The position numbers were made by a program, and so were the translations under genes. Positions 17,013 to 25,851 of a stretch of 64,000 bases of DNA are shown in pieces. This stretch comes from Ornithinimicrobium cavernae (GTDB lineage: Bacteria > Actinomycetota > Actinomycetes > Actinomycetales > Dermatophilaceae). The notes beneath the pieces are model-generated. The model was not told the origin of the DNA. It searched no databases and was given only the letters and a program-made list of their open reading frames with translations. The stretch is from contig NZ_QDDJ01000016.1 of the NCBI RefSeq assembly GCF_003121625.1, positions 1 to 64,000 of the forward strand. The letters are read 5' to 3'. The stretch's first letter is position 1, and every line of letters begins with the position of its first letter.

Positions 17013-18173
17013 ATGAGCGACTTCGACCTGTTCCGCATCTCCGAGGACCACGAGGCACTGCGTGAGGCTGTGCGCGAGGTGTGCGAGAACAAGATTGCTC
17101 CGCACGCCGCGGCGGTCGACGAGGAGAGCCGGTTCCCGCAGGAGGCGCTCGACGCCCTGCGCTCCACAGACTTCCACGCCCCGCACATCGCGGAGGACTA
17201 CGACGGTGTCGGGGCTGACGCGCTGGCCACGTGCATCGTCATCGAGGAGGTGGCGCGCGTCTGTGCGTCGTCCTCGCTCATCCCGGCCGTCAACAAGCTC
17301 GGCACCATGCCGCTGATCCTGGGGGCGAGCGAGGAGATCAAGAGCAAGTACCTCCCGCCGGTCGCCCGTGGCGAGGCCATGTTCTCCTACGGTCTGTCCG
17401 AGGCCGGCGCCGGCAGTGACACCGCCGGCATGAAGTGCAAGGCGATCGAGCAGCCCGACGGCACCTTCCTGCTCAACGGCCAGAAGTCCTGGATCACCAA
17501 CGCCGGGGTCTCCGAGTTCTACACGGTCCTGGCGGTCACCGACCCCGACGGCGAGCGGGGGCGCAACGTCACCGCGTTCGTCGTGGAGAAGTCCGACGAG
17601 GGCTTCACCTTCGGTGAGCCAGAGAAGAAGCTGGGCATCAAGGGTTCACCGACCCGCGAGCTGCTCTTCGAGAACTGCTCGATCCCGGCGGACCGGATGG
17701 TCGGCCAACGGGGTGAGGGCCTGAAGATCGCACTGCGCACGCTGGACCACACCCGGGTCACGATCGGTGCGCAGGCCGTCGGCATCGCCCAGGGAGCCCT
17801 GGACTTCGCGCTCGGCTACGTCAAGGAGCGCCAGCAGTTCGGCAAGAAGATCGCTGACTTCCAGGGCATCCAGTTCATGCTCGCCGACATGGGCATGAAG
17901 CTCGAGGCCGCCCGCCAGATGGTCTATGTCGCGGCGGCCAAGTCCGAGCGCAACGACCCTGACCTGCCGTTCTTCGGTGCTGCGGCCAAGTGCTTCGCCT
18001 CGGACGCGGCGATGGAGATCACGACCGACGCGGTCCAGCTGCTCGGTGGCTACGGCTACACCAAGGACTTCCCGGTCGAGCGGATGATGCGCGACGCCAA
18101 GATCACCCAGATCTACGAGGGCACCAACCAGGTCCAGCGCATCGTCATGGCGCGTCAGCTCCTCAAGGGCTGA
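17013..18173 (+). CDS. Acyl-CoA dehydrogenase (FadE25-like)
   Basis: 386 residues, normal length. FAD-dependent alpha,beta-dehydrogenation of acyl-CoA in beta-oxidation, cytoplasmic. Signatures: YGLSEAGAGSDTAGMK (first family signature), WITNAGVSEFY at the flavin, FGKKIADFQGIQFMLADMGM, and QLLGGYGYTKDFPVERMMRD leading to QIYEGTNQVQR, whose glutamate is the catalytic base. The SSSLIPAVNKLGT segment resembles FadE25 of mycobacteria, which sits in the same wider neighbourhood. Chain-length preference cannot be read from sequence. Single gene, followed by a hairpin terminator. Confidence 0.95.
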   Translation: MSDFDLFRISEDHEALREAVREVCENKIAPHAAAVDEESRFPQEALDALRSTDFHAPHIAEDYDGVGADALATCIVIEEVARVCASSSLIPAVNKLGTMPLILGASEEIKSKYLPPVARGEAMFSYGLSEAGAGSDTAGMKCKAIEQPDGTFLLNGQKSWITNAGVSEFYTVLAVTDPDGERGRNVTAFVVEKSDEGFTFGEPEKKLGIKGSPTRELLFENCSIPADRMVGQRGEGLKIALRTLDHTRVTIGAQAVGIAQGALDFALGYVKERQQFGKKIADFQGIQFMLADMGMKLEAARQMVYVAAAKSERNDPDLPFFGAAAKCFASDAAMEITTDAVQLLGGYGYTKDFPVERMMRDAKITQIYEGTNQVQRIVMARQLLKG

Positions 18174-18181
18174 CCCACGCC

Positions 18182-18201
18182 GCGCCCTCGGACAAGGGCG
18201 C
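18182..18201 (+). terminator. Hairpin after the acyl-CoA dehydrogenase gene
   Basis: GCGCCCT (18182-18188) pairs with AGGGCGC (18195-18201) over a six-base loop, nine bases past the stop codon. Confidence 0.6.
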
Positions 18202-18249
18202 CACGGAAACCCGGGCGACTCCGCGCACGTGCTCTGCCATGCTCGGTCT

Positions 18250-19317
18250 GTGTCCGACACCCACTGGCAACCCGTCGCTGACCTCGCGGCCCGCCTGGAG
18301 GCCGAGGGGCACTTCTCCGGGATCCTGCACGTCTCCAGGGCCGGTCAGGTGGTTTTCGAGTCCTGTCACGGGATGGCGAACCGGGCGGACGGCATACCTG
18401 TGCGACCCACCACCAGGTTCGGCACCGCCTCGCTGAGCAAGCTGTTCACCGCTGTCGCGGTGCTGGACGCCGCCGGCCGAGGGGAGGTCGGTCTGCAGGA
18501 CTCGATCGTCGACGTGCTGCCGCCCGACAAGCGGCCCGGCACGCTGCGCCCTGACGTCACCGTGCACCACCTCCTCACCCACACCTCGGGCATCGCCGAC
18601 TACTTCGAGGAGGACGAGGACCTTCCGGGCCACCAGGAGGACTACGCGGCGCTCTGGCAGCAGCTGCCGAACTACACGGTGCGCGACGACATCGCCCTGC
18701 TGCCACTCTTCGCCGACCTCCCGCCCGTGTGCCCACCCGGGAAGGCCTACCACTACAGCAACGCCGGCTACGTGCTGCTTGGCATCCTGCTCGCGCACGT
18801 GTCGGGACTGTCCTTCACCGAGGCGGTCTCGACGCGCGTCTTCGCCCCGGCCGGGATGCGCGCGAGCGGCTACCCCGCGCTGGACGAGGCGCACCCGGAC
18901 GTGGCGACCGGCTATCTGCCCCCGGTCGGGGGCGGGCCGTGGCGCAGCAACATCTTCTCAGTGCCGGCCGTCGGCGGAGGCGACGGCGGCGCGGTGGTCA
19001 CCGCCCGGGACGTCGCCACCTTCCTGCGTGCCGTGCACCGCGGGGGCGTATGGCGCGGGGTCACGCCTGAGCTGGTGCTCACCGAGCGGGTGGCGATGCA
19101 CGAGGGCCGGGCGGCCGGATACGGGGTGGAGCTGCGCACGGACGGGTCGGCCGTCTTCGGCAAGGACGGTGGTGACCCGGGGGTGGCGGCGGTCGCCCGC
19201 CACCTGCCGGCGAGCGGGACCAGCGTCGTCCTACTGGCGAACACCGACTGGGACACGGCTCCCGGGATGGCTGAGCTGGCCAACCTGCTCATCGACACGG
19301 CAGAGTGGGCACCGTGA
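18250..19317 (+). CDS. Beta-lactamase-fold serine hydrolase
   Basis: 355 residues, no signal peptide. The SxxK nucleophile motif is ASLSKLFTA near residue 70, and the YxN motif is HYSNAGYVLLG near residue 178. HTSGIADYFEEDEDL between them is characteristic of the class C/EstB-like group of beta-lactamase-related proteins. Substrate unknown; esterase or D-aminopeptidase activities occur in the family. The GTG is chosen over an in-frame upstream start because CATGCT lies six bases before it. Its TGA overlaps the deaminase GTG (GTGA), so the two are probably co-translated. Confidence 0.87.
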   Translation: MSDTHWQPVADLAARLEAEGHFSGILHVSRAGQVVFESCHGMANRADGIPVRPTTRFGTASLSKLFTAVAVLDAAGRGEVGLQDSIVDVLPPDKRPGTLRPDVTVHHLLTHTSGIADYFEEDEDLPGHQEDYAALWQQLPNYTVRDDIALLPLFADLPPVCPPGKAYHYSNAGYVLLGILLAHVSGLSFTEAVSTRVFAPAGMRASGYPALDEAHPDVATGYLPPVGGGPWRSNIFSVPAVGGGDGGAVVTARDVATFLRAVHRGGVWRGVTPELVLTERVAMHEGRAAGYGVELRTDGSAVFGKDGGDPGVAAVARHLPASGTSVVLLANTDWDTAPGMAELANLLIDTAEWAP

Positions 19318-19790
19318 CCACCGACGATGACCTGCGCCACCTGCACCGCTGCGTCGAGCTCGCCCGCGAGGCGCTCGAGGCCGGGGACGAGCCGTTCGGC
19401 TCGATCCTGGTCGACGCCACCGGTGCTGTGCTGTTCGAGGACCGCAACCGGGTTCGGGACGGCGACCACACCCGACACCCCGAGTTCGAGATCGCCCGCT
19501 GGGCGGTGGGCCACCTCACCCCGCAGGAGCGTGCAGCCGCCACCGTCTACACCTCCGGCGAGCACTGCCCCATGTGCGCCGCCGCGCACGGCTGGGTCGG
19601 GCTGGGGCGGATCGTCTATGCCGTGTCCTCGGCCCAGCTGACGCAGTGGCGGTCGTCGTGGGGTGTCCCCGCGGGGCCGGTGGCGCCACTGCCGATCGGC
19701 GCGGTCGTGCCCGGGGCGGTCGTCGACGGCCCCGTCCCCGAGCTCGAGGACGAGATGCGCCAGCTGCACCGGAGCCGCTTCCCCGAGTGA
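19314..19790 (+). CDS. Cytidine/deoxycytidylate deaminase-family nucleoside deaminase
   Basis: 158 residues. The zinc site of the CMP/dCMP deaminase fold is visible as HPEFEIA (His ligand and catalytic Glu) followed by EHCPMCAAA (two Cys ligands). The helix before it (DEPFGSILVD) is the conserved substrate pocket of guanine/tRNA-adenosine type deaminases. Guanine deaminase-like or another small amine substrate is plausible; TadA is less likely because of the long C-terminal tail and sequence. Start chosen for the four-base overlap with the upstream hydrolase; a GTG nine bases upstream is possible. Confidence 0.82.
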   Translation: MTTDDDLRHLHRCVELAREALEAGDEPFGSILVDATGAVLFEDRNRVRDGDHTRHPEFEIARWAVGHLTPQERAAATVYTSGEHCPMCAAAHGWVGLGRIVYAVSSAQLTQWRSSWGVPAGPVAPLPIGAVVPGAVVDGPVPELEDEMRQLHRSRFPE

Positions 19791-19894
19791 CGGGGGCCCC
19801 AACTCCCGACACACCGTCCGGGGAACCCCCGGATCGGGTGTCTGCTGCCTAGATTGCTGCCCAGTAGCTGGTCCCCGACCCGGAGTGAGACGAG

Positions 19895-20530
19895 ATGGTC
19901 AGCAGCCCTCCTCGCACGGCGGTGCCCCGGACGCGACGCCCGGTCCCCGCACGACAGCGCGCGGTCTACCGGCGCCGCAGGATCGTCGTGGCCGTTCTCG
20001 CCCTCGTGGTGATCGTGGCGCTCGCCCTCGGCATCCGGGCCATCATCTCCGCCCTGACCACGGGCGGGGAGGCAGCAGCCTCACTGCCGGTGGCCGACCA
20101 GCCGGTGCAGATCGAGCTGCCGGACGGCGAGCGCGCGATCCCGCTGCGCGCCGCCGCCCTCAACGACTCGGGCCGGATCGACCCACCACCCGACGAGGGG
20201 ATCTGGTACACCGGCCACGACCGGGTCGCGCCGGGGGAGCTGGGGACCGCCGTGATCGTCGGGCAGGCCGAGGACGACGGCAAGCCAGCGGCGTTCGGGG
20301 CCCTCACCTCCGCGGGCGAGGGCGACCGGGTCACCATCACCTTCGGTGACGGCGTGACCCTCGAGCTGGACGTCGTGAGCAACCAGATCCTCACCGAGGA
20401 CGAGCTGGCGGACTCCGACCTGGTGTGGGGTGCCCAGCAGGACACCCACCGCACGGTCCTGGTGACCAGCGACACGGTCGAGCAGGGGGAGCGCGAGGGG
20501 CACGTGGTGGTGGTCGGTCAGTTAGGTTAG
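19895..20530 (+). CDS. Sortase-fold membrane protein lacking the catalytic His and Cys
   Basis: 211 residues: a basic N-terminus, one membrane helix (about 30-52), then an extracytoplasmic domain aligning by eye with class F sortases. IWYTGHDRVAPGELGTAVIV corresponds to the sortase strand that normally ends GHVD, but here it reads VGQAED, with Gln124 in place of the catalytic histidine. The strand normally ending in the nucleophilic cysteine (LxTC) reads LVTSDT, with Ser192. A transpeptidase reaction is therefore unlikely; substrate binding or a scaffolding role remains possible. The ATG has GGAGTGAG upstream. The last codons overlap the promoter of the hemolysin III gene. Confidence 0.7.
   Translation: MVSSPPRTAVPRTRRPVPARQRAVYRRRRIVVAVLALVVIVALALGIRAIISALTTGGEAAASLPVADQPVQIELPDGERAIPLRAAALNDSGRIDPPPDEGIWYTGHDRVAPGELGTAVIVGQAEDDGKPAAFGALTSAGEGDRVTITFGDGVTLELDVVSNQILTEDELADSDLVWGAQQDTHRTVLVTSDTVEQGEREGHVVVVGQLG
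20523..20528 (+). promoter_or_regulatory. Leaderless -10 box of the hemolysin III gene
   Basis: TAGGTT, seven bases before the GTG at 20536. It overlaps the last codon and stop of the preceding sortase-like gene. Confidence 0.55.
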
Positions 20531-20535
20531 GGCTG

Positions 20536-21213
20536 GTGGACACCACAGCCCGCAGCCGCGACGGCAGCATCCACGTCACCGATGAGCGGTTCAACACCAT
20601 CTCCCACCTCTTCGGGTCCTGCTTCGCGGTCGTCGGTGCGGCGCTGCTCATCGCCCAGTCCGGCGACCAGGGCGACCCGTGGAAGATCGTCGGGTTCAGT
20701 GTCTACGGTTTCTCACTGATCACCCTGTTCCTCGCCAGCACACTCCACCACGGGCTGGACCTCGGGCCGCGTCTCAACGACGTCCTGCGGACGCTCGACT
20801 ACACCTCGGTCTTCCTGCTGATCGCGGGCACCATCACCCCGCTCGTGCTGATCCTGTTCCGCAACACCTACGGGTGGACGGTCTTCGGCACGGTGTGGGG
20901 CATCGCGGTGCTCGGCATCGTGCTCCGCTCGGTCTGGCGGCAGCTGCCCAAGTGGGTGACCAACACCCTCTACATCACCCTGGGCTGGATGACCGTGCTG
21001 CTGGTCGGGGCGGGTGTGGAGCTGGACCTGGGGGCGCTGGCCCTCATGGCCGGCGGTGGCCTGGTCTACAGCGTCGGCTTCGTGATCTTCGTCATCGAGC
21101 GGCCGAACCCCTGGCCCGGTGTGTTCGGTTTCCACGAGCTCTGGCACGCCCTGGTGGTCGTGGCCGCGCTGCTGCACTACCTCCTGATGTACTTCTACGT
21201 CCTGCCCGCCTAG
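20536..21213 (+). CDS. trhA: Hemolysin III / PAQR family membrane protein
   Basis: 225 residues with seven predicted membrane helices. Family features are an N-terminal EERFN-type motif (DERFNTISHLFGS), STLHH in the second helix, and HELWHALVV in the last, which supply the conserved histidines and aspartate of the metal-binding PAQR core. Despite the hemolysin name, bacterial members are linked to membrane homeostasis. The GTG is chosen because of the leaderless -10 box; the frame is open further upstream only inside the sortase-like gene. The stop TAG shares the palindrome CTAG with the stop of the convergent selA. Confidence 0.9.
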   Translation: MDTTARSRDGSIHVTDERFNTISHLFGSCFAVVGAALLIAQSGDQGDPWKIVGFSVYGFSLITLFLASTLHHGLDLGPRLNDVLRTLDYTSVFLLIAGTITPLVLILFRNTYGWTVFGTVWGIAVLGIVLRSVWRQLPKWVTNTLYITLGWMTVLLVGAGVELDLGALALMAGGGLVYSVGFVIFVIERPNPWPGVFGFHELWHALVVVAALLHYLLMYFYVLPA

Positions 21214-22523
21214 TCGCCGGGCGGATCGTGGTCCGCGGACCGGACCGCCCGACGAACCGCCTCGGCCACCGCTCCGTCCGACTCCGCTGGCACGCACCGC
21301 AGGTCCAACAACAGCTCGCCCGCCTCCACGCGCCCCACGACAGCCGGGTCGCCGGTCCTCAGCGGCAGTGCCAGCTCCTCCGGCACGGCGACCGCCCAAC
21401 CGGGGAGCAGGACGCCTGGGGCGCCGCCGCCGCCGACGACACCGTCGTGCCGCCGCACGCGACCGCCGACCTGTTCGGCGAGGAGGTCCGCCCGCGCGCG
21501 CAGCACGTCGACGTCGACGGTCCGGTAGTCCGTGACGGGGGCGGTCCCACCGCGCAGGGTCGCCTCGAGGCCCGCCAGGGCCAGCTTGTCGGCGCGCAGG
21601 GCCCGGGCGAGCGGGTGCCTCCGCAGCCGCTGCACGACGTCCGGCCGCCCGAGGACCAGGCCGGCCTGTGGGCCGCCGAGGAGCTTGTCCCCGCTGGCGG
21701 TCACCACGCTCGCACCGTCCTGGAGCGCGGTGCTCGCATCCGGCTCCTCGGGCAGCGCCGCATCGGGCGCGAGCAGCCCGGAGCCGATGTCCACGACCAC
21801 CGGCGGCCCCAGCGTGGCGAGCTGCCTTACCCCGACCCCACCGGTGAAGCCCTCGACACGGAAGTTGCTCGGGTGGATTTTGACGATCGCACCGGTCTGG
21901 GGGCCGATGGCCCCCCGGTAGTCGTCCCGGGTGGTCCGGTTGGTCGTGCCGACCTCCCGCAGCCGGGCCCCGGTCGAGGACATCAGCTCGGGCAGGCGGA
22001 AGCCGTCGCCGATCTCGACCAGCTCTCCGCGGCTGACGACCACCTCCCGGCCCCCTGCCGCCAGGGCTGTCACGGCCAGCAGGAGCGCGGCGGCACCGTT
22101 GTTGACCACCAGCGCGTCGGTCCCGGCCGGGACGTGGTCCCGCAGCCCCTGGAGCACCGCCGCCCCGCGGGGTCCCCGCCGCCCGGTCTGCACGTCATAC
22201 TCCAGGTCGGTGTAGCCGCTGGCCCGGACGATCGCCTCGATTGCCTTGCGGGACAGGGGAGCCCGACCGAGGTTGGTGTGCACCACGACCCCGGTGGCGT
22301 TGAGCACGGGACGTAGCGGCGGCACCCGGTCGGGCAGCTCGCCGAGGGCGCGCTCGAGCACGTCCTCTGGGGCGATGGCCCCGCGGCGGGCCAGGTCCTG
22401 GGCCCGGTGCACGGCGGCCAGTATGTCGGCACGCGCCAGTCCCTCGGTGGCTGCGGTCAGTCGGGGGTCGGCCAGCAGTTGGTCGGTCCGCGGGATCCGT
22501 CGCCGGGGGTCGGTCTGGCTCAC
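21210..22523 (-). CDS. selA: L-seryl-tRNA(Sec) selenium transferase
   Basis: 437 residues, slightly shorter than typical SelA. It converts Ser-tRNA(Sec) to Sec-tRNA(Sec) with selenophosphate, using PLP. Visible: the N-terminal RRIPRTDQLLADPRL region, NATGVVVHTNLGRAPL (75-90), the VNNGAAALLL PLP cradle, KIHPSNFRVEGF, and the Schiff-base lysine in ASGDKLLGGPQAG (Lys280). GTG start seven bases after the universal stress protein gene, so probably one operon. Neither selB, selD nor a tRNA(Sec) gene is visible within the window, unusual since selA and selB are often adjacent. Confidence 0.92.
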   Translation of the reverse strand: MSQTDPRRRIPRTDQLLADPRLTAATEGLARADILAAVHRAQDLARRGAIAPEDVLERALGELPDRVPPLRPVLNATGVVVHTNLGRAPLSRKAIEAIVRASGYTDLEYDVQTGRRGPRGAAVLQGLRDHVPAGTDALVVNNGAAALLLAVTALAAGGREVVVSRGELVEIGDGFRLPELMSSTGARLREVGTTNRTTRDDYRGAIGPQTGAIVKIHPSNFRVEGFTGGVGVRQLATLGPPVVVDIGSGLLAPDAALPEEPDASTALQDGASVVTASGDKLLGGPQAGLVLGRPDVVQRLRRHPLARALRADKLALAGLEATLRGGTAPVTDYRTVDVDVLRARADLLAEQVGGRVRRHDGVVGGGGAPGVLLPGWAVAVPEELALPLRTGDPAVVGRVEAGELLLDLRCVPAESDGAVAEAVRRAVRSADHDPPGD

Positions 22524-22530
22524 AGCCGGT

Positions 22531-23421
22531 TCAGCGGATGATCTGGACGGGGCACTTCGCGTGGTGCAGCACGGCCCGGCTGGTGGAGCCCAGGAGCAGG
22601 CTGGTCAGGTCACCGCGGCCGCGCGCGCCAACGATGAGCGCCGCCGAGTCGGCGGCCGCCTCGGCGATGACCTCCTCCGGGCGTCCCTCGACCACGACGT
22701 CCGTGACGGTCAGGCCCGGCTCCTCACGTAGGATCTCCTCGGTGGCCTCCGCCGCCACCTTCTGCGCGGCCTCCGTGCGTAGCTTGACGGCCTGGGACAT
22801 CGAGGCATAGCCCTGGGGTGGAGTGCCGCGGTTGTCCTGGTAGGGCTTCTCCCAGACCGTGATCACCTCGAGCGGCGCCCCGTAGCGGCGGGCGACGTCG
22901 GTGGCGTGGTGCACGGCCCGGGCGGCGCTGGAGGAGCCGTCGGTGGCGACCGACACCTTGTGTTGCGGGCCCGGGACCGGCAGGGCACCCGGTGGCACGA
23001 TGGTCACGGGGCACCGGGCGAGGGTGGCCACGTGGTAGGCCGTCGAGCCGAGCAGGATCCCCGAGACACGGCCGCGGCCGCTGTTGCCGACGACGATCAT
23101 CCGCGCGGTCAGCGAGATCTCCTCCAGTGCCGCTGCCGGGCTCGAGAGCGAGGACTTGCTGGTGACCTCCACGGTGGGGGCCGCGTGGCGCGCGACCTGA
23201 GCGCCTCGCTCCGCCACCACGAGGGCGCCCTTGTGCGCCTCCGCCGGGGTCCACAGCCCGTAGCCGGCGTCCTGGACGTAGCGGATCCGGTCCGCCGCGT
23301 GCAGCACGACGAGTGGTTCCCCCTGGTGCTCGGCGATCTGGGCGGCGTACTCGACTGCCTTCTGGGCCAGGTCGGAGCCGTCGTAGCCGACGACGACCGG
23401 GCGGGCTGCAGGACTGCTCAT
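22531..23421 (-). CDS. Tandem universal stress protein
   Basis: 296 residues made of two Usp domains (about 6-148 and 155-296). Both retain the ATP-binding G2xG9xG(S/T) motif: GNSGRGRVSGILLGST in the first and GARGRGDLTSLLLGST in the second, together with the strand-1 motifs VVVGYDGS and KVSVATDGS. In mycobacteria such tandem proteins bind ATP and act in dormancy and growth arrest. ATG supported by GAGGAG eight bases upstream. Likely cotranscribed with selA and perhaps with the methyltransferase gene 69 bp upstream. Confidence 0.93.
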   Translation of the reverse strand: MSSPAARPVVVGYDGSDLAQKAVEYAAQIAEHQGEPLVVLHAADRIRYVQDAGYGLWTPAEAHKGALVVAERGAQVARHAAPTVEVTSKSSLSSPAAALEEISLTARMIVVGNSGRGRVSGILLGSTAYHVATLARCPVTIVPPGALPVPGPQHKVSVATDGSSSAARAVHHATDVARRYGAPLEVITVWEKPYQDNRGTPPQGYASMSQAVKLRTEAAQKVAAEATEEILREEPGLTVTDVVVEGRPEEVIAEAAADSAALIVGARGRGDLTSLLLGSTSRAVLHHAKCPVQIIR

Positions 23422-23490
23422 CTCGTCTCCTCGCGGTTCGTGCCTGCCATAGTGTCGCGTCCGGGCCGCTCGTGCCACCGCGCGGTCGTC

Positions 23491-24426
23491 TCAGGCACGG
23501 CCGGTGAGCAGGTGCGCCTTGACCACGAGCAGCTCGCGCGGCGGCGCGGCGTCGTAGGGCGGCACCAGGCGCAACCCCTCCAGCTCGTTGGGCTTGCGCC
23601 GCGTGAGGGTCTCCCGGGTGACCCTCCAGCCGGTCTCCTCCAGGAGGCGGTAGTAGTCATCGATCCGCAGTCTGTTCTGGTAGCCCAGGCTGTTGTTGGC
23701 CAGCCGCCACCGGGTCGGTCCCAGGGTGAGGAAGTGGAACTCGTTGATCCGCGGGTCGTGACCGGCGTAGTGGTCGGCCAGGTCGATGTAGTGGCTCATC
23801 CGGGCGTCCTCGGAGCCCACGCGGCGGAACTCCGTGAAGATGCCCCGCAGCACGTCGGCCGGGATGTGCTCGAGGGTGTTGTTGGAGACGAGCAGGTTGG
23901 TGCCGTGCGTCTCCGGGAGGTGCGAGAGGTCGCGGGCGTCCGCGATCCGCGGGATGATGCCGAGCGGCTCGAGCAGCTCGGCAGCGGTGCTCGACCGAGA
24001 GGACCCCAGGAGCTCCCGCAGCCGCGCCATCCGCTCGGGGGAGCCCGTCCTGATCCGACCGGCGGCCTCGAGGTCGCTCAGCAGCTGCATCGCCAGCCGC
24101 ACCCGCTGCGCGTCCAGGTGCTTGCCCTTGTCGATGGTGACCACCGAGCCCCCGTGGACAGCCAGCCCGAGCGGCACGATCGGGAACCAGCCCGTGCCGA
24201 TCTCGACGGCCCGGGTGCGCCGGAGCGGGATGCCGCCGGGGTTGCCGAGCGCGTGCAGGTGCTGTTCGACGTGGTGCCACTTCGACAGGAAGTAGTCCAC
24301 CTCCAGGGCGGGGCCGCGCAGCCTGCGCCGGATGCCGTCGTCCAGCATGGCGGCGCCGGGCGCGACAGCGAGCGCCCCCTGGGCGGCGGCCTTCACCCAC
24401 CAGCGGTTCAGCACGCTGCCCGCCAC
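23491..24426 (-). CDS. Class I SAM-dependent methyltransferase
   Basis: 311 residues. The SAM-binding loop appears as VEIGTGWFPIVPLGL around residue 74, followed by the acidic residue of motif II in VTIDKGKHLDA, and LLVSNNTLEHIPADVL as the motif IV region. Start is four bases after the LCP gene stop, so it is probably translationally coupled with a cell-envelope gene; a glycan or lipid substrate is possible but unproven. No membrane segments. Confidence 0.8.
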   Translation of the reverse strand: MAGSVLNRWWVKAAAQGALAVAPGAAMLDDGIRRRLRGPALEVDYFLSKWHHVEQHLHALGNPGGIPLRRTRAVEIGTGWFPIVPLGLAVHGGSVVTIDKGKHLDAQRVRLAMQLLSDLEAAGRIRTGSPERMARLRELLGSSRSSTAAELLEPLGIIPRIADARDLSHLPETHGTNLLVSNNTLEHIPADVLRGIFTEFRRVGSEDARMSHYIDLADHYAGHDPRINEFHFLTLGPTRWRLANNSLGYQNRLRIDDYYRLLEETGWRVTRETLTRRKPNELEGLRLVPPYDAAPPRELLVVKAHLLTGRA

Positions 24427-24430
24427 CGGC

Positions 24431-25750
24431 TCACGGCTCGATCGACAGGGGCTCGCCGGTGCGCAGGGCCTCGAACAGCTCGGCCGCCTTGGCCTCGTCC
24501 CACAGCACGCTGGAGCCGACGTGGGTCGAGTAGTTGGCGTCGCCGATCGGCACGGTCAGGGACTGGCCCTCGCCCTTGGCGATGGACCGCATGGCCAGCG
24601 CCATGCGGCCGGTCTCCCACATCGAGGTGTCCTCGCCGAGCGCCATCGCCGACCCGGTCGCGGTGCCGACATCCTTGAGGCGCCAGGGCAGCAGAACCGT
24701 CCCCGGGGTGGCCATCTCCTTGGTCAGGGCGGCCAGGAACTCGCGCTGCCGCTCCACCCGCCCGAGGTCACCGCGGGGGTCGCTGTAGCGCATCCGGACA
24801 TAGTTCAGCGCCTGGGCACCCTCCAGGTGCTGGCAGCCCGCCGGCAGGTCGAGGCGCGTCTTCTCGTCCACGACCGGTTCGTCCAGGCACATCTCCACGC
24901 CGCCGACCGTCGCCACGACCTCCACAAAGCCGCCGAAGCCGATCTCGAGGTAGCCGTCGACGCGCAGGCCCGTCGACTGCTCGACGGTGTCGACGAGCAG
25001 CGGCGGGCCGCCGATCGAGTAGGCGGCGTTGATCTTGTTGGAGCCGTTGCCGGGGATCTCGACGTAGGAGTCCCGCGGGATGGAGACCAGGACCGGGTCG
25101 CCCGAGTCAGGCAGGTGGAGCAGCATGAGAGTGTCGGCCCGGGAGCCCTCGGCGTGGCCGGTCACCAGGTCGTTGCGCTCCTCCCTGCTGAGGTTCTCGC
25201 GACTGTCCGTGCCGACCAGCAGGAAGTTGCTGCCGGACCCGCCCTCGGGGCGGGCCGAACCGGTCGGCGTGGCGTCGACCCGGTCGATGGAGTTCCACAC
25301 GCTCGTGACGGCCCAGATCATCGAGCCGACATACGCCAGCACGAGGAGCAGCAGCACCGCCATGAACCGCCGCAGTGCGTACCGCCGGCGTCGGCGGGGA
25401 CGGGGCGGCCGGCCCCCCGGGCCACCGGGCCCACGCGGGTCGCGACGGGGCGGCGCGACCGGCTCCTCGGCATACTCCCGCTCCACCCACCGCTCGTCGG
25501 CGTAGTCCTCCTCGGCGTAGCCGTAGTCGGCCGCGGTCGCACGCCCGACGGGGAGCTCCCGGGTCCGGTCGTCGCCGTCCGGGTAGGGGTCGTAGTCGGA
25601 CTCCTGGTAGCCGGACTCCGGGTAGCCCCGCCCGTAGTCGGCGGTGTCCTGCCAGTCCTCGCGGCCGTCCCCGGGGTCGCGCCGGCCCCCGCTGCCGCGC
25701 GGTGCGCGCGGGATCGGTCGTGTCCAGTCGTCCTCGGGGTGGTTCGGCAC
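24431..25750 (-). CDS. LytR-CpsA-Psr family cell-wall glycopolymer ligase
   Basis: 439 residues. A 120-residue cytoplasmic region rich in Asp, Glu, Arg and Tyr precedes a membrane helix (about 125-147, RRFMAVLLLLVLAYVGSMIW) and an extracytoplasmic LCP domain: FLLVGTDSRENL, GSRADTLMLLHL, VSIPRDSYVEI, and LNYVRMRYSDPRGDLGRVERQ with the conserved arginines. LCP enzymes transfer glycopolymers from lipid carriers to peptidoglycan. The GTG at 25750 is selected because TACTCT lies six bases upstream; an ATG 54 bp earlier is the alternative. Same neighbourhood as Rv3267 of M. tuberculosis. Operon with the methyltransferase. Confidence 0.92.
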   Translation of the reverse strand: MPNHPEDDWTRPIPRAPRGSGGRRDPGDGREDWQDTADYGRGYPESGYQESDYDPYPDGDDRTRELPVGRATAADYGYAEEDYADERWVEREYAEEPVAPPRRDPRGPGGPGGRPPRPRRRRRYALRRFMAVLLLLVLAYVGSMIWAVTSVWNSIDRVDATPTGSARPEGGSGSNFLLVGTDSRENLSREERNDLVTGHAEGSRADTLMLLHLPDSGDPVLVSIPRDSYVEIPGNGSNKINAAYSIGGPPLLVDTVEQSTGLRVDGYLEIGFGGFVEVVATVGGVEMCLDEPVVDEKTRLDLPAGCQHLEGAQALNYVRMRYSDPRGDLGRVERQREFLAALTKEMATPGTVLLPWRLKDVGTATGSAMALGEDTSMWETGRMALAMRSIAKGEGQSLTVPIGDANYSTHVGSSVLWDEAKAAELFEALRTGEPLSIEP

Positions 25751-25756
25751 GCCGAC

Positions 25757-25762
25757 AGAGTA
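25757..25762 (-). promoter_or_regulatory. Leaderless -10 box of the LCP gene
   Basis: TACTCT on the minus strand, six bases before the GTG at 25750. It faces the GT2 gene's box (TAGCCT at 25839-25844) across the divergent region. Confidence 0.55.
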
Positions 25763-25838
25763 GGCGCTCGGGCTGGGTGACCGCTGCTCCCCACGCCGGG
25801 CCACTCGGGCTCGGTCCGCTTTCCCGTCCGTTGCCGGG

Positions 25839-25844
25839 TAGCCT
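25839..25844 (+). promoter_or_regulatory. Leaderless -10 box of the GT2 gene
   Basis: TAGCCT, seven bases before the GTG at 25852. It decides this start over the long open frame upstream, which is antisense to the LCP gene. Confidence 0.55.
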
Positions 25845-25851
25845 CGACGCC

